The notes below the pieces were generated by a model that had not been told where the DNA came from, made no database searches, and saw nothing but the letters and a program-made list of their open reading frames with translations. From Oscillibacter hominis (GTDB taxonomy: Bacteria > Bacillota > Clostridia > Oscillospirales > Oscillospiraceae), in the NCBI RefSeq assembly GCF_014334055.1, contig NZ_CP060490.1, positions 2,542,001 to 2,606,000 of the forward strand: a stretch of DNA of 64,000 bases, in the 5' to 3' direction. Shown in pieces: positions 39,607 to 52,134 of the stretch. Position numbers and translations under genes: made by a program. Each line of letters starts with the position of its first letter. Position 1 is the stretch's first letter.

Positions 39607-41157
39607 ATGCAAAGAAATTGGTTGAAAAAGTCCCTGTCTCTTCTTTTGGCTGTCTTCTTGCTGGGTTCCCTGACCGCGTGCGGAGGGGGCGGGCAGGGCG
39701 GCTCCGGCGGAAGTTCCAGCGGCGGAGCGGACAACGCGGGCCGCACGGACGTGAACTACGGCCTCTCAAGCGACATCGCTTCACTGGACCCAGTCTACAC
39801 CACGGACCAGATCAGCACGATTTTGTACCGCCAGCTCTATGATACCCTGATCGTAAAAGGGCCTGACGGCGAGTGGGCGCCCAAGCTGGCCGAATCCTGG
39901 GAGCTCTCCGCCGATGAGTTGACCTACACCTTCCACCTGCGGGACGACGTGGTCTTCCACGACGGCAACAAGATGACTGCCGACGACGTGGCATACTCCG
40001 TCAACCGGGCCATTGAGTCCGCCGCCACCGGCGCCTCCATGACCAACATGAAAGAGTGTGTGGCCGTGGACGACAAAACGGTTGAAATCCACATGAACGC
40101 CCCCTTTGCCGGCGTCTATGAGATCCTCTCTACATACGGCAGAGTGTCCAGCGCCAACACCACGGACTATGAGTCCGCCCCCATCGGCAGCGGACCCTAC
40201 AAGTTCGTCTCCAGAAACTCCGGCGACAGCATCAAGCTGGTTGCCTTTGACCAGTACTACCTGGGCGAGGCGACCATCAAGGATCTGAACTTCAAGATCA
40301 TCACCGACCCCACCACCCAGATCGCCGCGCTGCAAAAGGGCGAGATCGACTTTTTGACCCACTGCAGCCTGTCCGCCAAGGCCACTGTGGAGAGCGACAG
40401 CAGCCTGGTCTGGCAGGAAACGCTGTTCCGCGGCAACAACTGGCTGAGCTTCTGCCAGAACAAGCCTCCCTTTGACAACATCCTGGCCAGAAAAGCCGCC
40501 CAGTATGCCATCGACAAGGACGCGGTCCTGGTGGGCGGCTCCGAGGGCCTGGGCGCCACCATGAAGACGGTGTTCCCCGCCAGCGTGCCCTGCTCTCCCG
40601 AGGATGACTACGAGCAGCCTTACACCTACGATGTGGAAAAGGCCAAGGAGTACTTGGAGCAGTATAAGAAGGAAGCCGGCGTGGACTCGGTAGACATCAC
40701 CATCCTGGCGCCCGACACCCCCATGTACCTCTATCCGGCCATTACGGTGGAGGGCATGCTCCGCGAGGTGGGCTTCAACGTCACCACCGAGCAGATCGAC
40801 CGTGCCACCTACTGGTCCTCCGTCTATGCCGGCAGCTATCAGCTGGCCGTCACCGGCACGTCCTGGCCGGTCAACGACTGCGACGGCAACTACCTGTATT
40901 TCTACAGCACCTCCGGCCAGCACTACTTCATGGCCTTCAACAAGGAACTCGACCGGGTCCTGGATGAGGCCCGCGTCACCTCCGACCCCGAGGCCCGCAA
41001 GGAACTCTACACCCAGGTTCAGCAGATCATCGACGACGAAGCCATCTGCGTGCCCCTGCTCCAGCCCGCTAACGCGGTGGCCTACAGCGCCTCTTTGAAG
41101 GGCGTGGACAAGGAGAACGACATTTACTGCCACTTTGTCTACGACTGGTCCTGGTAA
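39607..41157 (+). CDS. ABC transporter substrate-binding lipoprotein (family 5)
   Basis: 516 residues. Signal peptide with lipobox LTAC (Cys about 25) followed by a Gly/Ser-rich spacer. The body has the dipeptide/oligopeptide binding-protein pattern: LYDTLIVKGPDGEWAPKLAESW, YTFHLRDDVVFHDGNKMTADDV and an IDKDAVLVGG segment. Binds the solute imported by the following four genes. Ribosome site GGAGG before the ATG. Confidence 0.94.
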   Translation: MQRNWLKKSLSLLLAVFLLGSLTACGGGGQGGSGGSSSGGADNAGRTDVNYGLSSDIASLDPVYTTDQISTILYRQLYDTLIVKGPDGEWAPKLAESWELSADELTYTFHLRDDVVFHDGNKMTADDVAYSVNRAIESAATGASMTNMKECVAVDDKTVEIHMNAPFAGVYEILSTYGRVSSANTTDYESAPIGSGPYKFVSRNSGDSIKLVAFDQYYLGEATIKDLNFKIITDPTTQIAALQKGEIDFLTHCSLSAKATVESDSSLVWQETLFRGNNWLSFCQNKPPFDNILARKAAQYAIDKDAVLVGGSEGLGATMKTVFPASVPCSPEDDYEQPYTYDVEKAKEYLEQYKKEAGVDSVDITILAPDTPMYLYPAITVEGMLREVGFNVTTEQIDRATYWSSVYAGSYQLAVTGTSWPVNDCDGNYLYFYSTSGQHYFMAFNKELDRVLDEARVTSDPEARKELYTQVQQIIDDEAICVPLLQPANAVAYSASLKGVDKENDIYCHFVYDWSW

Positions 41158-41252
41158 TCCCGCATTTCCTGATATAGAGCGCTGCGCCGCGTGGAGCACC
41201 GGCTCCACGCGGCGCAGCGGAAGACTCAAGCGCAGAGAGGAGTATACGCGAT

Positions 41253-42185
41253 ATGCTGAAGTACATTGGAAAACGGCTGCTCATTTTGATTCCAGTGCTC
41301 CTTGGCGTTTCATTTTTGGTGTTTGGGATACTGGCCATGATGCCGGCCGATGTCGCTTCCGTGCAGTTGGGCGTTTCCGCCACCCCGGAGGGAATTGAAA
41401 AATGGAACGAGGAACACGGGCTGAACGACCCGTTTTTGGAACGATATGTGACCTATATGGGGGGTCTTCTGACCGGAGACCCGGGCGTCTCCTGGTCCTC
41501 CAACACGCCCATTAAAACAGAGTTTTTACAGCGCATCCCCTCCACCATGGCCCTTACGGCGGGAACGATCGTGCTGGTCATTCTCCTGGGCGTCCCGGTG
41601 GGGATCCTGTCGGCAATCAAACAATACAGTATTTTTGACAACATTTCCCGTCTGCTGGCCATGCTGCTGACGTCGCTGCCCGCGTTTTGGCTGGGCCTTT
41701 TGCTGATCCTGAAATTCTCGCTGGATCCCAACTGGTTCCCCGCCACCGGCGGCGGGTCGGTTACCCACTATGTGCTGCCGTGGATTACGCTTTCGGCCGC
41801 CATGGCGGCGCAGATGATCCGTATGACCCGTTCCACCATGTTGGAGGTCATCCGGGCCGACTACGTGCAGACCGCCCGGGCAAAGGGCGCCAAGCCCATG
41901 CGGGTCGTGATGATCCACGAACTGCGCAACGCCCTGCTGCCCATGGTCACCGTGATCGGCATCATTCTGGGACAGACCCTGGGCGGAGCAATCGTCACGG
42001 AGACCATCTTCGCTCTGCCCGGCGTCGGCACATACCTGCTGCAGGGGATTTTTAAATACGATATGCCGGTGGTGATGATCGGCGTGCTGTTCATTGCGGC
42101 TGTGATCGGCGTCATCAATCTGCTGATCGACATCCTCTACATGTACATCGATCCCCGCCTGCGCAGTCAATTTGTGAAAAACTGA
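41253..42185 (+). CDS. Dipeptide-type ABC transporter permease (DppB-like)
   Basis: 310-residue permease with about six membrane helices and the EAA loop (ADYVQTARAKGAKPMRVVMIHELRNALLP near 202-230). First of two permeases in the operon that starts with the dipeptidase. Confidence 0.94.
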   Translation: MLKYIGKRLLILIPVLLGVSFLVFGILAMMPADVASVQLGVSATPEGIEKWNEEHGLNDPFLERYVTYMGGLLTGDPGVSWSSNTPIKTEFLQRIPSTMALTAGTIVLVILLGVPVGILSAIKQYSIFDNISRLLAMLLTSLPAFWLGLLLILKFSLDPNWFPATGGGSVTHYVLPWITLSAAMAAQMIRMTRSTMLEVIRADYVQTARAKGAKPMRVVMIHELRNALLPMVTVIGIILGQTLGGAIVTETIFALPGVGTYLLQGIFKYDMPVVMIGVLFIAAVIGVINLLIDILYMYIDPRLRSQFVKN

Positions 42186-42197
42186 GGAGGGCTGAGC

Positions 42198-43082
42198 GTG
42201 AAAGGAAAAGAAGAACGGCTTCAAGCCCCTAACAGAAAAGGCCAGTTTGCCTCCATCTGCTACCGCTTCAGCCGCAACCGGATGGCCATGCTGGGCCTGG
42301 TGGTGTTTTTGATCGTGTTGTTTTTTGCAATCTCCGCGCCCCTGTTTGCAAATTACGAAGAAGAGGCGATTAAGCAGAACGTGTACGAAAAGTTCGCACC
42401 GCCCAGCAGCGAGCACATCCTTGGCATGGACTCCTATGGCCGGGACCTCTTTGCCCGGATCATCTTCGGCGCCAGGCTCTCGCTGCTGATCTCCCTGTCC
42501 ACGGTGGGCGCCTCCCTGGTCATCGGCTGCCTGCTGGGCTCCCTGTGCGCCTACTACGGCGGCTGGCTGGACGCGATCACCATGCGCATTGTGGACATCT
42601 TCCTGGCCCTGCCCATGACGCTGATGGCCGTGACCGTGGTGGCCGCCCTGGGAACGAGCACCGCGAACCTCATCATCGCGCTGACCATCTCCATGGTGCC
42701 GCCCTTTGTGCGGATTGTCCGCTCGGCGGTCCTCCAGGTGAAGGGCTCAGACTACATAGAGGCCGCCCTGGCCTACGGGACCAAGGACATGCGCATCATA
42801 TTGACCCATGTCCTGCCCAACGCCATCGGCCCCATCATCGTGCAGGCGACGCTGAACCTGGCCTCCGTGCTCCTCTCCGTTGCCGCGCTGGGCTTCATCG
42901 GCCTGGGCGTTCCCTCCCCCCAGCCGGAGTGGGGCACCATGCTGGCGGAGAGCAAGGCCCAGATGCGCTATCAGCCGTGGCAGGTCATCATCCCCGGCAT
43001 CGCCATTGCAGTGACCGTCCTCTCCATCAACCTGATCGGCGACGGCCTGCGCGACGCCCTTGACCCCAAACTGAAGAACTGA
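42198..43082 (+). CDS. Dipeptide-type ABC transporter permease (DppC-like)
   Basis: 294-residue permease starting with GTG 13 bases after the first permease (GAGGAGGG site). N-terminal OppC-like helix (about 29-50) and EAA loop SDYIEAALAYGTKDMRIILTHVLPNA near 184-209. Confidence 0.94.
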   Translation: MKGKEERLQAPNRKGQFASICYRFSRNRMAMLGLVVFLIVLFFAISAPLFANYEEEAIKQNVYEKFAPPSSEHILGMDSYGRDLFARIIFGARLSLLISLSTVGASLVIGCLLGSLCAYYGGWLDAITMRIVDIFLALPMTLMAVTVVAALGTSTANLIIALTISMVPPFVRIVRSAVLQVKGSDYIEAALAYGTKDMRIILTHVLPNAIGPIIVQATLNLASVLLSVAALGFIGLGVPSPQPEWGTMLAESKAQMRYQPWQVIIPGIAIAVTVLSINLIGDGLRDALDPKLKN

Positions 43083-43091
43083 GGCGACCCT

Positions 43092-44084
43092 ATGGACAAT
43101 TTATTGGAAATCAAAGACCTGCATGTTCAGTATAAGACCCACGACGGTACAGTCTATGCCGTCAACGGAGTGAACCTGACCCTGGGCAAGGGCGAGACCC
43201 TGGGCCTTGTGGGGGAGACCGGCGCCGGAAAGACCACCACCGCCCTGAGCATCCTGCGCCTGCTGCCGGACCGCATCGGTGAGATCAAAAGCGGGCAGGT
43301 GATCCTCAACGGCGAGGAGATCACAAAGGTGAGCGAGGCCCACATGCGGGACATCCGGGGAAACAAGGTCTCCATGATCTTTCAGGACCCCATGACGTCC
43401 CTGAACCCCATTTTGCCGGTGGGCCAGCAGATCGGCGAGGCCGTGCTGCTCCATACCAACCTGAGTAAGGCGGAGCGGGAGAAGCGGGTGGATGAGATGC
43501 TGACGGCCGTCGGCCTCCAGCCCTCACGGAAAAACGAATACCCCCACCAGTTCTCCGGCGGCATGAAGCAGCGCATCGTCATCGCCATCGCCCTGGCCTG
43601 CAACCCCGAGCTGCTGCTGGCCGACGAGCCCACCACCGCCCTGGACGTCACCATCCAGGCCCAGGTGCTCCAGATGATGAATGACCTGAAAAAGAAATTC
43701 AACACCGGCATGATCCTCATCACCCACGACTTGGGCGTGGTGGCCCAGACCTGCGACAAGGTGGCGATCATGTATGCCGGGCGGATCGTGGAAAACGGAA
43801 CGGTCCAGGACATCTACGAGTCGGAGGACCACCACCCCTACACGGTGGGCCTGTTCCACTCCATCCCGGAGATGAACAAGGACTCCGACCGGCTGGCACC
43901 CATCCCCGGGCTGATGCCCGACCCCATGATCCTGCAGGAGGGCTGCCCCTTCAGCGACCGCTGCCCCCACAGCACGGATCGGTGCAAGTGCGAAATCCCC
44001 GGTAACTATGCGGTTTCAGACAGCCACACCATCTCCTGCTTTTTGTATGAACCGCGCCAAACCGGCGGTGAGGAGGCGCAATGA
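43092..44084 (+). CDS. Dipeptide-type ABC transporter ATPase (DppD-like)
   Basis: 330 residues. Walker [10 protein letters not shown] (about 40-48), signature FSGGMKQR, Walker [13 protein letters not shown]. The C-terminal oligopeptide-ABC extension has the Cys-rich [15 protein letters not shown] stretch typical of DppD/OppD. Confidence 0.95.
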   Translation: MDNLLEIKDLHVQYKTHDGTVYAVNGVNLTLGKGETLGLVGETGAGKTTTALSILRLLPDRIGEIKSGQVILNGEEITKVSEAHMRDIRGNKVSMIFQDPMTSLNPILPVGQQIGEAVLLHTNLSKAEREKRVDEMLTAVGLQPSRKNEYPHQFSGGMKQRIVIAIALACNPELLLADEPTTALDVTIQAQVLQMMNDLKKKFNTGMILITHDLGVVAQTCDKVAIMYAGRIVENGTVQDIYESEDHHPYTVGLFHSIPEMNKDSDRLAPIPGLMPDPMILQEGCPFSDRCPHSTDRCKCEIPGNYAVSDSHTISCFLYEPRQTGGEEAQ

Positions 44085-45049
44085 TGGAAGAAAAACGTAC
44101 TGAGCAGGCGATTTTACAGACCAAGTCCCTGACAAAATACTTCCGGACGCCCCGGGGCCTCCTGCATGCGGTGGACCACGTGGATCTGAGCATCCCGGCG
44201 AATAAGACGCTGGGCGTGGTGGGCGAGTCCGGCTGCGGTAAGTCCACCCTGGGCCGGACCATCCTCAAACTGATCGAGCCCACCGAGGGAGAGATTATCT
44301 ACAAGGGGGCCAACATTGAAAAGTACACCCCGGCCCAGATGCGGGAGATGCGCCGCAAGATGCAGATCATCTTTCAGGACCCCTACGCCAGTCTGAACCC
44401 CCGCAAGACGGTAAAGGACCTGATCGCCGATCCGCTGAAGGTGTACCAGGTGCCCAAGGCGGAGCGAAACCGGATTGTCTCCGAGATCATGGCCACGGTG
44501 GGCCTTGCGGAGCGGTTCGCCCAGTCCTATCCCCATGAGCTGGATGGCGGCCGCCGACAGCGCATCGGCATCGCCCGGTCGCTGGTGCTCCAGCCGGAGT
44601 TCATTGTCTGCGACGAGCCGGTCTCCGCCCTGGACGTGTCCATCCAGGCCCAAATTTTGAACCTGCTGATGGACCTCCAGGAGAGCCACGGCCTGACCTA
44701 TCTCTTCATCACCCACGACCTCTCCGTGGTTCGCCACATCTCGGATGAGATCATGGTCATGTACCTGGGCGTGGTGGTGGAGCGCGCGCCGTCCAGGGAG
44801 CTGTTCTCTAATCCGCTCCACCCCTATACCAAGGAGCTGATCCGCGCCATCCCCATCCCGGACCTGAAGCCGGAGCACAGGCTGGTGCACAGCATCCGGG
44901 GAGAGGTGTCCGACCCCATTGAGCCCCCGGCCCGCTGCCGGTTCGCCCCCCGCTGCAACCACTGCACGGAGGCATGCATGAACCGCCAGCCCGTGCTAAA
45001 GGACATGGGCAATGAGCACTATGTGGCCTGCGCCCTGTATGGGGACTGA
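44081..45049 (+). CDS. Dipeptide-type ABC transporter ATPase (DppF-like)
   Basis: 322 residues, overlapping the DppD-like stop (ATGATGG). Walker [10 protein letters not shown], Walker [13 protein letters not shown]. The signature reads LDGGRRQR instead of LSGGQxQR; I believe this variant occurs in part of the DppF subfamily. C-terminal [14 protein letters not shown] stretch as in DppF. Confidence 0.94.
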   Translation: MMEEKRTEQAILQTKSLTKYFRTPRGLLHAVDHVDLSIPANKTLGVVGESGCGKSTLGRTILKLIEPTEGEIIYKGANIEKYTPAQMREMRRKMQIIFQDPYASLNPRKTVKDLIADPLKVYQVPKAERNRIVSEIMATVGLAERFAQSYPHELDGGRRQRIGIARSLVLQPEFIVCDEPVSALDVSIQAQILNLLMDLQESHGLTYLFITHDLSVVRHISDEIMVMYLGVVVERAPSRELFSNPLHPYTKELIRAIPIPDLKPEHRLVHSIRGEVSDPIEPPARCRFAPRCNHCTEACMNRQPVLKDMGNEHYVACALYGD

Positions 45050-45071
45050 TGGCTGAAAACCCATAGAAATC

Positions 45072-45115
45072 CCCCGCCCGGTTGGACGCTACTCCAATGG
45101 GGCGGGGTTCTTTTT
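45072..45115 (+). terminator. Terminator of the dipeptide operon
   Basis: CCCCGCCC (45072-45079) pairs with GGGCGGGG (45100-45107), followed by TTCTTTTT. Confidence 0.82.
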
Positions 45116-45128
45116 GCGGATATGGAAC

Positions 45129-45259
45129 AGGCCGGCGCCATACGCGCCGGCCTCCTGTGGTTCCAGATTGCATTCATGAAAGAGCCGAGAGTTGAAAAAC
45201 TCATATATGCTGATGCCAAACCAGAGCTCCTCTCATAATTATAGGACACAATTTGTGTC
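45129..45259. other. Gene-free stretch with a strong hairpin and a palindrome
   Basis: Between the operon terminator and the ppdK terminator (about 45116-45493) I find no convincing gene. It holds a 10-bp hairpin AGGCCGGCGC / GCGCCGGCCT (45129-45153) without T tract, and a 15-base palindrome GACACAA-T-TTGTGTC (45245-45259). A possible short Cys-rich frame starts at 45328 but lacks a ribosome site and runs into ppdK. Confidence 0.5.
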
Positions 45260-45493
45260 AAATGTTCATCTGCACATGTTTTGTCAGGTGTACATGAAAT
45301 ATGAGAGAATCAGGCGGCTGTGATCAAATGAACGTGGAAAATAAGCAAACCTGCCAAACTTGCGGCTACTATCGACAGCATTCGGAACCAAGGGTATACG
45401 GCTGTAAAATGCGGCCATTGCCGCCGCCTGCCCCGCAAGCAGCTTGCCGGCCGGAATCCGCCGCCTGCCCCACAGTATGTCCCAATCAAGTAA

Positions 45494-45527
45494 AAAAGGC
45501 CCCTGCTCTTTGGAGCAGGGGCCTTTT
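45494..45527 (-). terminator. Terminator of ppdK
   Basis: AAAAGGCCCCTGCTC pairs with GAGCAGGGGCCTTTT around a four-base loop, 11 bases past the ppdK stop. Confidence 0.9.
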
Positions 45528-45537
45528 GCAAGGATTG

Positions 45538-48171
<2,634 letters not shown>

Positions 48172-48339
48172 GTTTTGATTTCCTCCGTTCATTCTTTCTT
48201 AACAACACATATTTGTTAATAATAATCGTCGCAGGATTAGATTATAAACGCAATTTTCCCCGTTGACAATCCACATTTTGATATTTTTTTGTCCCAAGTT
48301 GTGAAAATTGAGACAAGCCTTTGCACATTTCCTACAAAA

Positions 48340-48402
48340 ATGCGGTATTTGAGGGAAACTTTTCACGTTTTACCGCATCTAAACACAAAATTATGATATA
48401 CT
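48340..48402 (+). promoter_or_regulatory. Promoter region of holB with inverted repeat
   Basis: Extended -10 TGATATACT (TATACT 48397-48402) before holB. ATGCGGTA (48340-48347) and TACCGCAT (48371-48378) are exact inverted repeats 23 bases apart, the second near the -35 position. The gap from ppdK is 268 bases and AT-rich, with no other gene. Confidence 0.45.
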
Positions 48403-48439
48403 GACTTCGATTTTACACCTGTTGAAAGGGAGTGAACGC

Positions 48440-49276
48440 TTGGACATCCATGCGCGCATCCGCCGGGCGGCCCAGAGCGGCGCTCTTTCACATGCCATCA
48501 TTTTCAGCGGCCCCGGGGACCGGGTGGAGGCGGCCCGGTGCGCCGCGGCGGCCATGGAGTGCACCGCCGGCCAGGACGCGCCCTGCGGCCGGTGTGAGGC
48601 TTGCCGGAAGGTGTTTGCAAACATCCATCCGGACGTCATCACCGTTCACGACGCCGACCACAAGATCATGGCTGTGGAATTGCTCCGCGCCATCCGCTCC
48701 GACGTCTACATCCGCCCCAACGAGGGCAGGCGCAAGGTGTACCTCTTTGACGACTGCGCCCAGCTGGACGAGCGGTGCCAGAACCTGCTGCTCAAAACCG
48801 TGGAGGAGGGGCCGCCCTACGCTGCCTTCCTGTTCTGCGCCGCCAACAGCGCGGCGCTGCTGCCCACGCTGCGCTCACGCTGTGTGGAGTGGAAACTGGC
48901 GCCAGCGGCGGAGGAGGGGCCGGAGGAGGACGACTCCAGGGCCCGGGAGCTGTGCAGCGTGCTCAGCGGGAAACAGGCTGCCGCGATAGTGGAATTTTTG
49001 ACTGGAATGGAGCATTCCAAACCGAGCCGGGAGGAGTTGGGCCGCGTTCTGGAGCAGAGCCGTGCCCTGTGCGCCCAGGCACTTCTGGAGCACTATGGCC
49101 GGGGTGCTCCGCCGGACAAGCAGGAAATCACCGGAAAATTGCGTGAAAACTTGACAAAATCGCAATTGATGCGCACAATAGAGGTGTTGCAGACTTATCG
49201 GCAGGAGTGCGACTGGAACGTCGGCGTGGGCCACGTCTTAGGCGCGCTGGCCGCCGAATTGGAGGGAATCCTTTGA
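48440..49276 (+). CDS. holB: DNA polymerase III subunit delta' (HolB)
   Basis: Clamp-loader subunit, 278 residues from the TTG at 48440 (AAAGGGAG site, 7 bases). AAA+-like fold with a non-functional P-loop (SGPGDRVEA), a zinc-binding Cys set CTAGQDAPCGRCEAC, KVYLFDDCAQLDERCQNLLLKTVEEGP, and the SRC-type motif LRSRC. Its end overlaps ricT by four bases. Confidence 0.92.
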   Translation: MDIHARIRRAAQSGALSHAIIFSGPGDRVEAARCAAAAMECTAGQDAPCGRCEACRKVFANIHPDVITVHDADHKIMAVELLRAIRSDVYIRPNEGRRKVYLFDDCAQLDERCQNLLLKTVEEGPPYAAFLFCAANSAALLPTLRSRCVEWKLAPAAEEGPEEDDSRARELCSVLSGKQAAAIVEFLTGMEHSKPSREELGRVLEQSRALCAQALLEHYGRGAPPDKQEITGKLRENLTKSQLMRTIEVLQTYRQECDWNVGVGHVLGALAAELEGIL

Positions 49277-50526
49277 CAGAAGTAATCAGTGTCCGCTTTC
49301 GCAGCGGATGTAAAGAGTATGACTTCGATCCCAAGGGCGCGGAGATCGCGCCGGGGACCGATGTGATTGTAGAGACCAGCCAGGGCACGGCCTACGCCAC
49401 CTGCACCCAGGGCAACCACGCCGTGGAGGATGAACAGGTGGTGCAGCCCCTTTGCCCGGTGGTCCGCGTGGCCACGGAGAATGACCAAAAGACCTTGGCC
49501 TACAACGAAAAACGGGAAAAAGATGCCTTTGGCATCTGCCAGAAAAAGATCGCCGACCATGGGCTGGAGATGAAGCTGGTCAGCGTGTCGTGCAGCTTTG
49601 ACGGGAGCAAGATCATCTTCTTTTTCACCGCCGACGGCCGTGTGGACTTCCGGGAGCTGGTGAAGGACCTGGCCTCCGTGTTCCGGGCACGCATTGAGCT
49701 GCGCCAGATCGGCGTCCGGGACGAGGCCAAGATGTTGGGCGGCCTGGGCATCTGCGGCAGGCCCTTTTGCTGCTCCCAGTTTTTGGACAGCTTCCTGCCC
49801 GTGTCCATCAAGATGGCCAAGACCCAGAGCCTGAGCCTGAATCCGGCCAAAATCTCCGGCACCTGCGGCCGGCTGATGTGCTGCCTCAAATATGAGCAGG
49901 AGGCCTATGAGGACGCCACCCGCCGCATGCCCAAGCAGGACTCCTTTGTCATGACCCCGGATGGGACAGGCAATGTGAGCCAGGTGAACCTGCTCAAGGA
50001 GACGGTGAAGGTGAACCTGGACTCCGAGAGCAGCAACTGCGGCCGCTGCTACCACAACTGCGAGGTCTGCGTGCTGCGCAACGGAAAGGGCAGCCGGGAG
50101 GGCATCGAAATCCCCGCTGAGCGCCCGGAGCGCTATGTGGAGGAGAGCAAGGAATCCGAGATGCCGGTGATGCGGCCCATCGCCGCATCCTTTGAGGACG
50201 TGGACGTCCCCACCCGGGAGAAGATCGCCCCTCCCGAGGAAAAGAGCCGCCGCCGGCCAAGACGCCGTGGCGGCCGTGGCGCTGGCGGAGAACGTCCGGC
50301 CGGAGAGAAGAAGGAGGCGCCGAAGGCCCAGAAGGGCGCTGAGAAGCGGCCGGAGGGCAACCGGCGTCCCGAGCAGCCGCCCAAGCACAGGGAGGCGAAA
50401 GCGGAACAGCCCCGGCCGCAGAACGCGGAGGGCGGAGAAGCACGCCGCCGCCCGAGGCACAGGGGCGGACGCCGCCGGGGCCATCACGGCGAGGGCGGGA
50501 CCGCGCGCGAATCGGGCGAATCCTGA
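49273..50526 (+). CDS. ricT: RicT/YaaT family protein (PSP1 domain)
   Basis: 417 residues from the TTG at 49273 (GGAGGG site), overlapping the holB stop (TTGA). PSP1 domain with Cys-rich CGRPFCC and CGRLMCCLKYE motifs near residues 160-205, which in B. subtilis RicT bind iron-sulfur clusters in the RicAFT complex that assists RNase Y in mRNA maturation and affects sporulation. The last 120 residues or so are a Lys/Arg/Glu/Pro-rich tail longer than usual. Confidence 0.93.
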   Translation: MTEVISVRFRSGCKEYDFDPKGAEIAPGTDVIVETSQGTAYATCTQGNHAVEDEQVVQPLCPVVRVATENDQKTLAYNEKREKDAFGICQKKIADHGLEMKLVSVSCSFDGSKIIFFFTADGRVDFRELVKDLASVFRARIELRQIGVRDEAKMLGGLGICGRPFCCSQFLDSFLPVSIKMAKTQSLSLNPAKISGTCGRLMCCLKYEQEAYEDATRRMPKQDSFVMTPDGTGNVSQVNLLKETVKVNLDSESSNCGRCYHNCEVCVLRNGKGSREGIEIPAERPERYVEESKESEMPVMRPIAASFEDVDVPTREKIAPPEEKSRRRPRRRGGRGAGGERPAGEKKEAPKAQKGAEKRPEGNRRPEQPPKHREAKAEQPRPQNAEGGEARRRPRHRGGRRRGHHGEGGTARESGES

Positions 50527-50584
50527 TCCAATTGGCGGGGAGAGTCTCTCTCCCCGCTATTTCTACTGAGTGAGGAGAAGAACC

Positions 50585-51427
50585 ATGGGAAAATTTGACG
50601 GCGTTTTGCTGGCCAGCGACTTTGACAACACACTGGTGGACACCGACGGCGCGGAGCGAAGCGAGTCCCCGCTGCCGCCCGTCCCGGAGCGGAACTTGGA
50701 GGCGCTGCGCTATTTCATGGACAACGGCGGCCGCTTCACCGTGGCCACCGGCCGGGCGCTGCCGGCCTTTGTGCCCTTTGCCGACGGCGTGCCCATGAAC
50801 GCACCCTGCATTTTGAGCAACGGCGCGGCACTCTATGACATCCGGGAAAAAGCCTATGTGCGCACCGCGTTTTTGGACGATTCCATCCGGGAGCGGGGCA
50901 ATGAAATCCTTGCGGCGGTGCCGGGCCTTGCCTGCGAGCTGTATCACGACGGCATGGAGGTCCACTGCATGAACCCCAACGAGGTCACCCGCCGCCACAA
51001 GCACCTGACCCACGCGCCCTGCGAGGAGGTGGAAAACCTTCTGGATGCGCCGGGCCCCTGCTCCAAGCTGCTGCTGGAGGGGACGCCGGAGCTGCTGGAC
51101 CAGGCCCAGCAATATATTCTGGACCGGGGCTGGGGCGGCGAATACGAGATCGTCACCTCCAGCCAGTGGCTTCTGGAGGTGACGGCCAAGGGCGCCAACA
51201 AAGGGGACATGCTCCGGCTTCTGGCCGCCCATGTGGGCGCTGCGCCGGAGGACACCTACGGCATCGGCGACCACCTCAACGACCTGAAGCTGCTGGAGGC
51301 CTCCGCCATCCCCTTTGCCCCCGCCAACTGCGTGGAGCGTCTCCGCGCCTCCGGGGCCCGTCTGGTGTGCACCGCCGCCGAGGGCGCCCTGGCGGATGTG
51401 GTGGAGATTTTGGATCAAAAATACTGA
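50585..51427 (+). CDS. HAD superfamily (Cof-type) sugar phosphatase-like hydrolase
   Basis: 280 residues from the ATG at 50585 (GAGGAGAAG site). Motif I DFDNTL (about 12-17), GRFTVATGRALPA, ILSNGAALYD, and motif IV GIGDHLNDLKLLEAS near 225. A C2 cap lies between. Substrate not known. Confidence 0.88.
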   Translation: MGKFDGVLLASDFDNTLVDTDGAERSESPLPPVPERNLEALRYFMDNGGRFTVATGRALPAFVPFADGVPMNAPCILSNGAALYDIREKAYVRTAFLDDSIRERGNEILAAVPGLACELYHDGMEVHCMNPNEVTRRHKHLTHAPCEEVENLLDAPGPCSKLLLEGTPELLDQAQQYILDRGWGGEYEIVTSSQWLLEVTAKGANKGDMLRLLAAHVGAAPEDTYGIGDHLNDLKLLEASAIPFAPANCVERLRASGARLVCTAAEGALADVVEILDQKY

Positions 51428-51438
51428 AGAACCATGAA

Positions 51439-51476
51439 AGCCGGGGAGGCGCTGCTGCGCCTCCCCGGCTCTTTTT
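51439..51476. terminator. Terminator between convergent genes
   Basis: 14-bp stem AGCCGGGGAGGCGC / GCGCCTCCCCGGCT, TGCT loop, T run. Confidence 0.92.
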
Positions 51477-51942
51477 AAAACCGGGAGTGATCGTAGTTGT
51501 AGGGGATGCTTGTCCCCACCACCACATCTTCAATCTTCTCCAAAATCAGCCAGTCGTCCATATTCCCCTGGTGGTCAAAGGCAAGGGGCGGGGCCAATTG
51601 CTCCACATCCTCAAATTCCACCAGGCAAAGGCATTTTTTGTGCCAGCGCTGGGCCTGCTTTTCCGTCAGGCTGAGCTTTTCCCGGTTGGCATCCAGGACT
51701 TGGCCGATCTCCTCCTCCGCCAGCTTCACATGGTTTTCAACCTTCACCGCCGTGGCCCGGGCGGAGATCAGTCCGGACCCCTTCTCCATAAAGTACAGCG
51801 TCTCTCCTGCAAACACCCGGCTGTGGGGGATTTTCCGCCCTGCCGCGCCCCGGACCACCATGGTCTTCCTGCCGGATAAAATCTTGTCCAACACGCGCTC
51901 ACCCTGTTTTCCCGCGTTGTCGCAATAGACCAGATGCACCAT
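51475..51942 (-). CDS. Conserved protein with a PUA/ASCH-like fold, function unknown
   Basis: 155 residues. ILSGRKTMVVRGAAGRKIPHSRVFAGETLYFMEKGSG looks like the nucleic-acid-binding core of ASCH/PUA-like proteins. GAGGAGG site. Single gene between two terminators or promoters. The call is a fold-level guess. Confidence 0.6.
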   Translation of the reverse strand: MVHLVYCDNAGKQGERVLDKILSGRKTMVVRGAAGRKIPHSRVFAGETLYFMEKGSGLISARATAVKVENHVKLAEEEIGQVLDANREKLSLTEKQAQRWHKKCLCLVEFEDVEQLAPPLAFDHQGNMDDWLILEKIEDVVVGTSIPYNYDHSRF

Positions 51943-52068
51943 ATCCGCATCCTCCTCTTAATAGTATGGAACCGCTTTCCATCCTACCAGAGCCGTGGTG
52001 GAAAGGCAAGGGGGAGCTCCTTCCATCAGCGCCGCCAGAGCCGGATCAAAAATTTTTTTAGAAAAGGC

Positions 52069-52097
52069 TTGACAAAACTGTATTGATGTATTATTGT
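52069..52097 (+). promoter_or_regulatory. Promoter of the GntR/ABC operon
   Basis: TTGACA (52069-52074), 17 bases, TATTGT (52092-52097). Three TGTATT direct repeats overlap it, possible sites for the GntR protein. Confidence 0.65.
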
Positions 52098-52134
52098 ATT
52101 ACTTGCTTAAGACAACAACACAGGAGGTGTTCCA

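Noticed and set aside
45019..45261. 80-residue open frame on the - strand
   Set aside because: Starts at a TTG in the palindrome, crosses the operon terminator and overlaps the DppF-like gene; no ribosome site.
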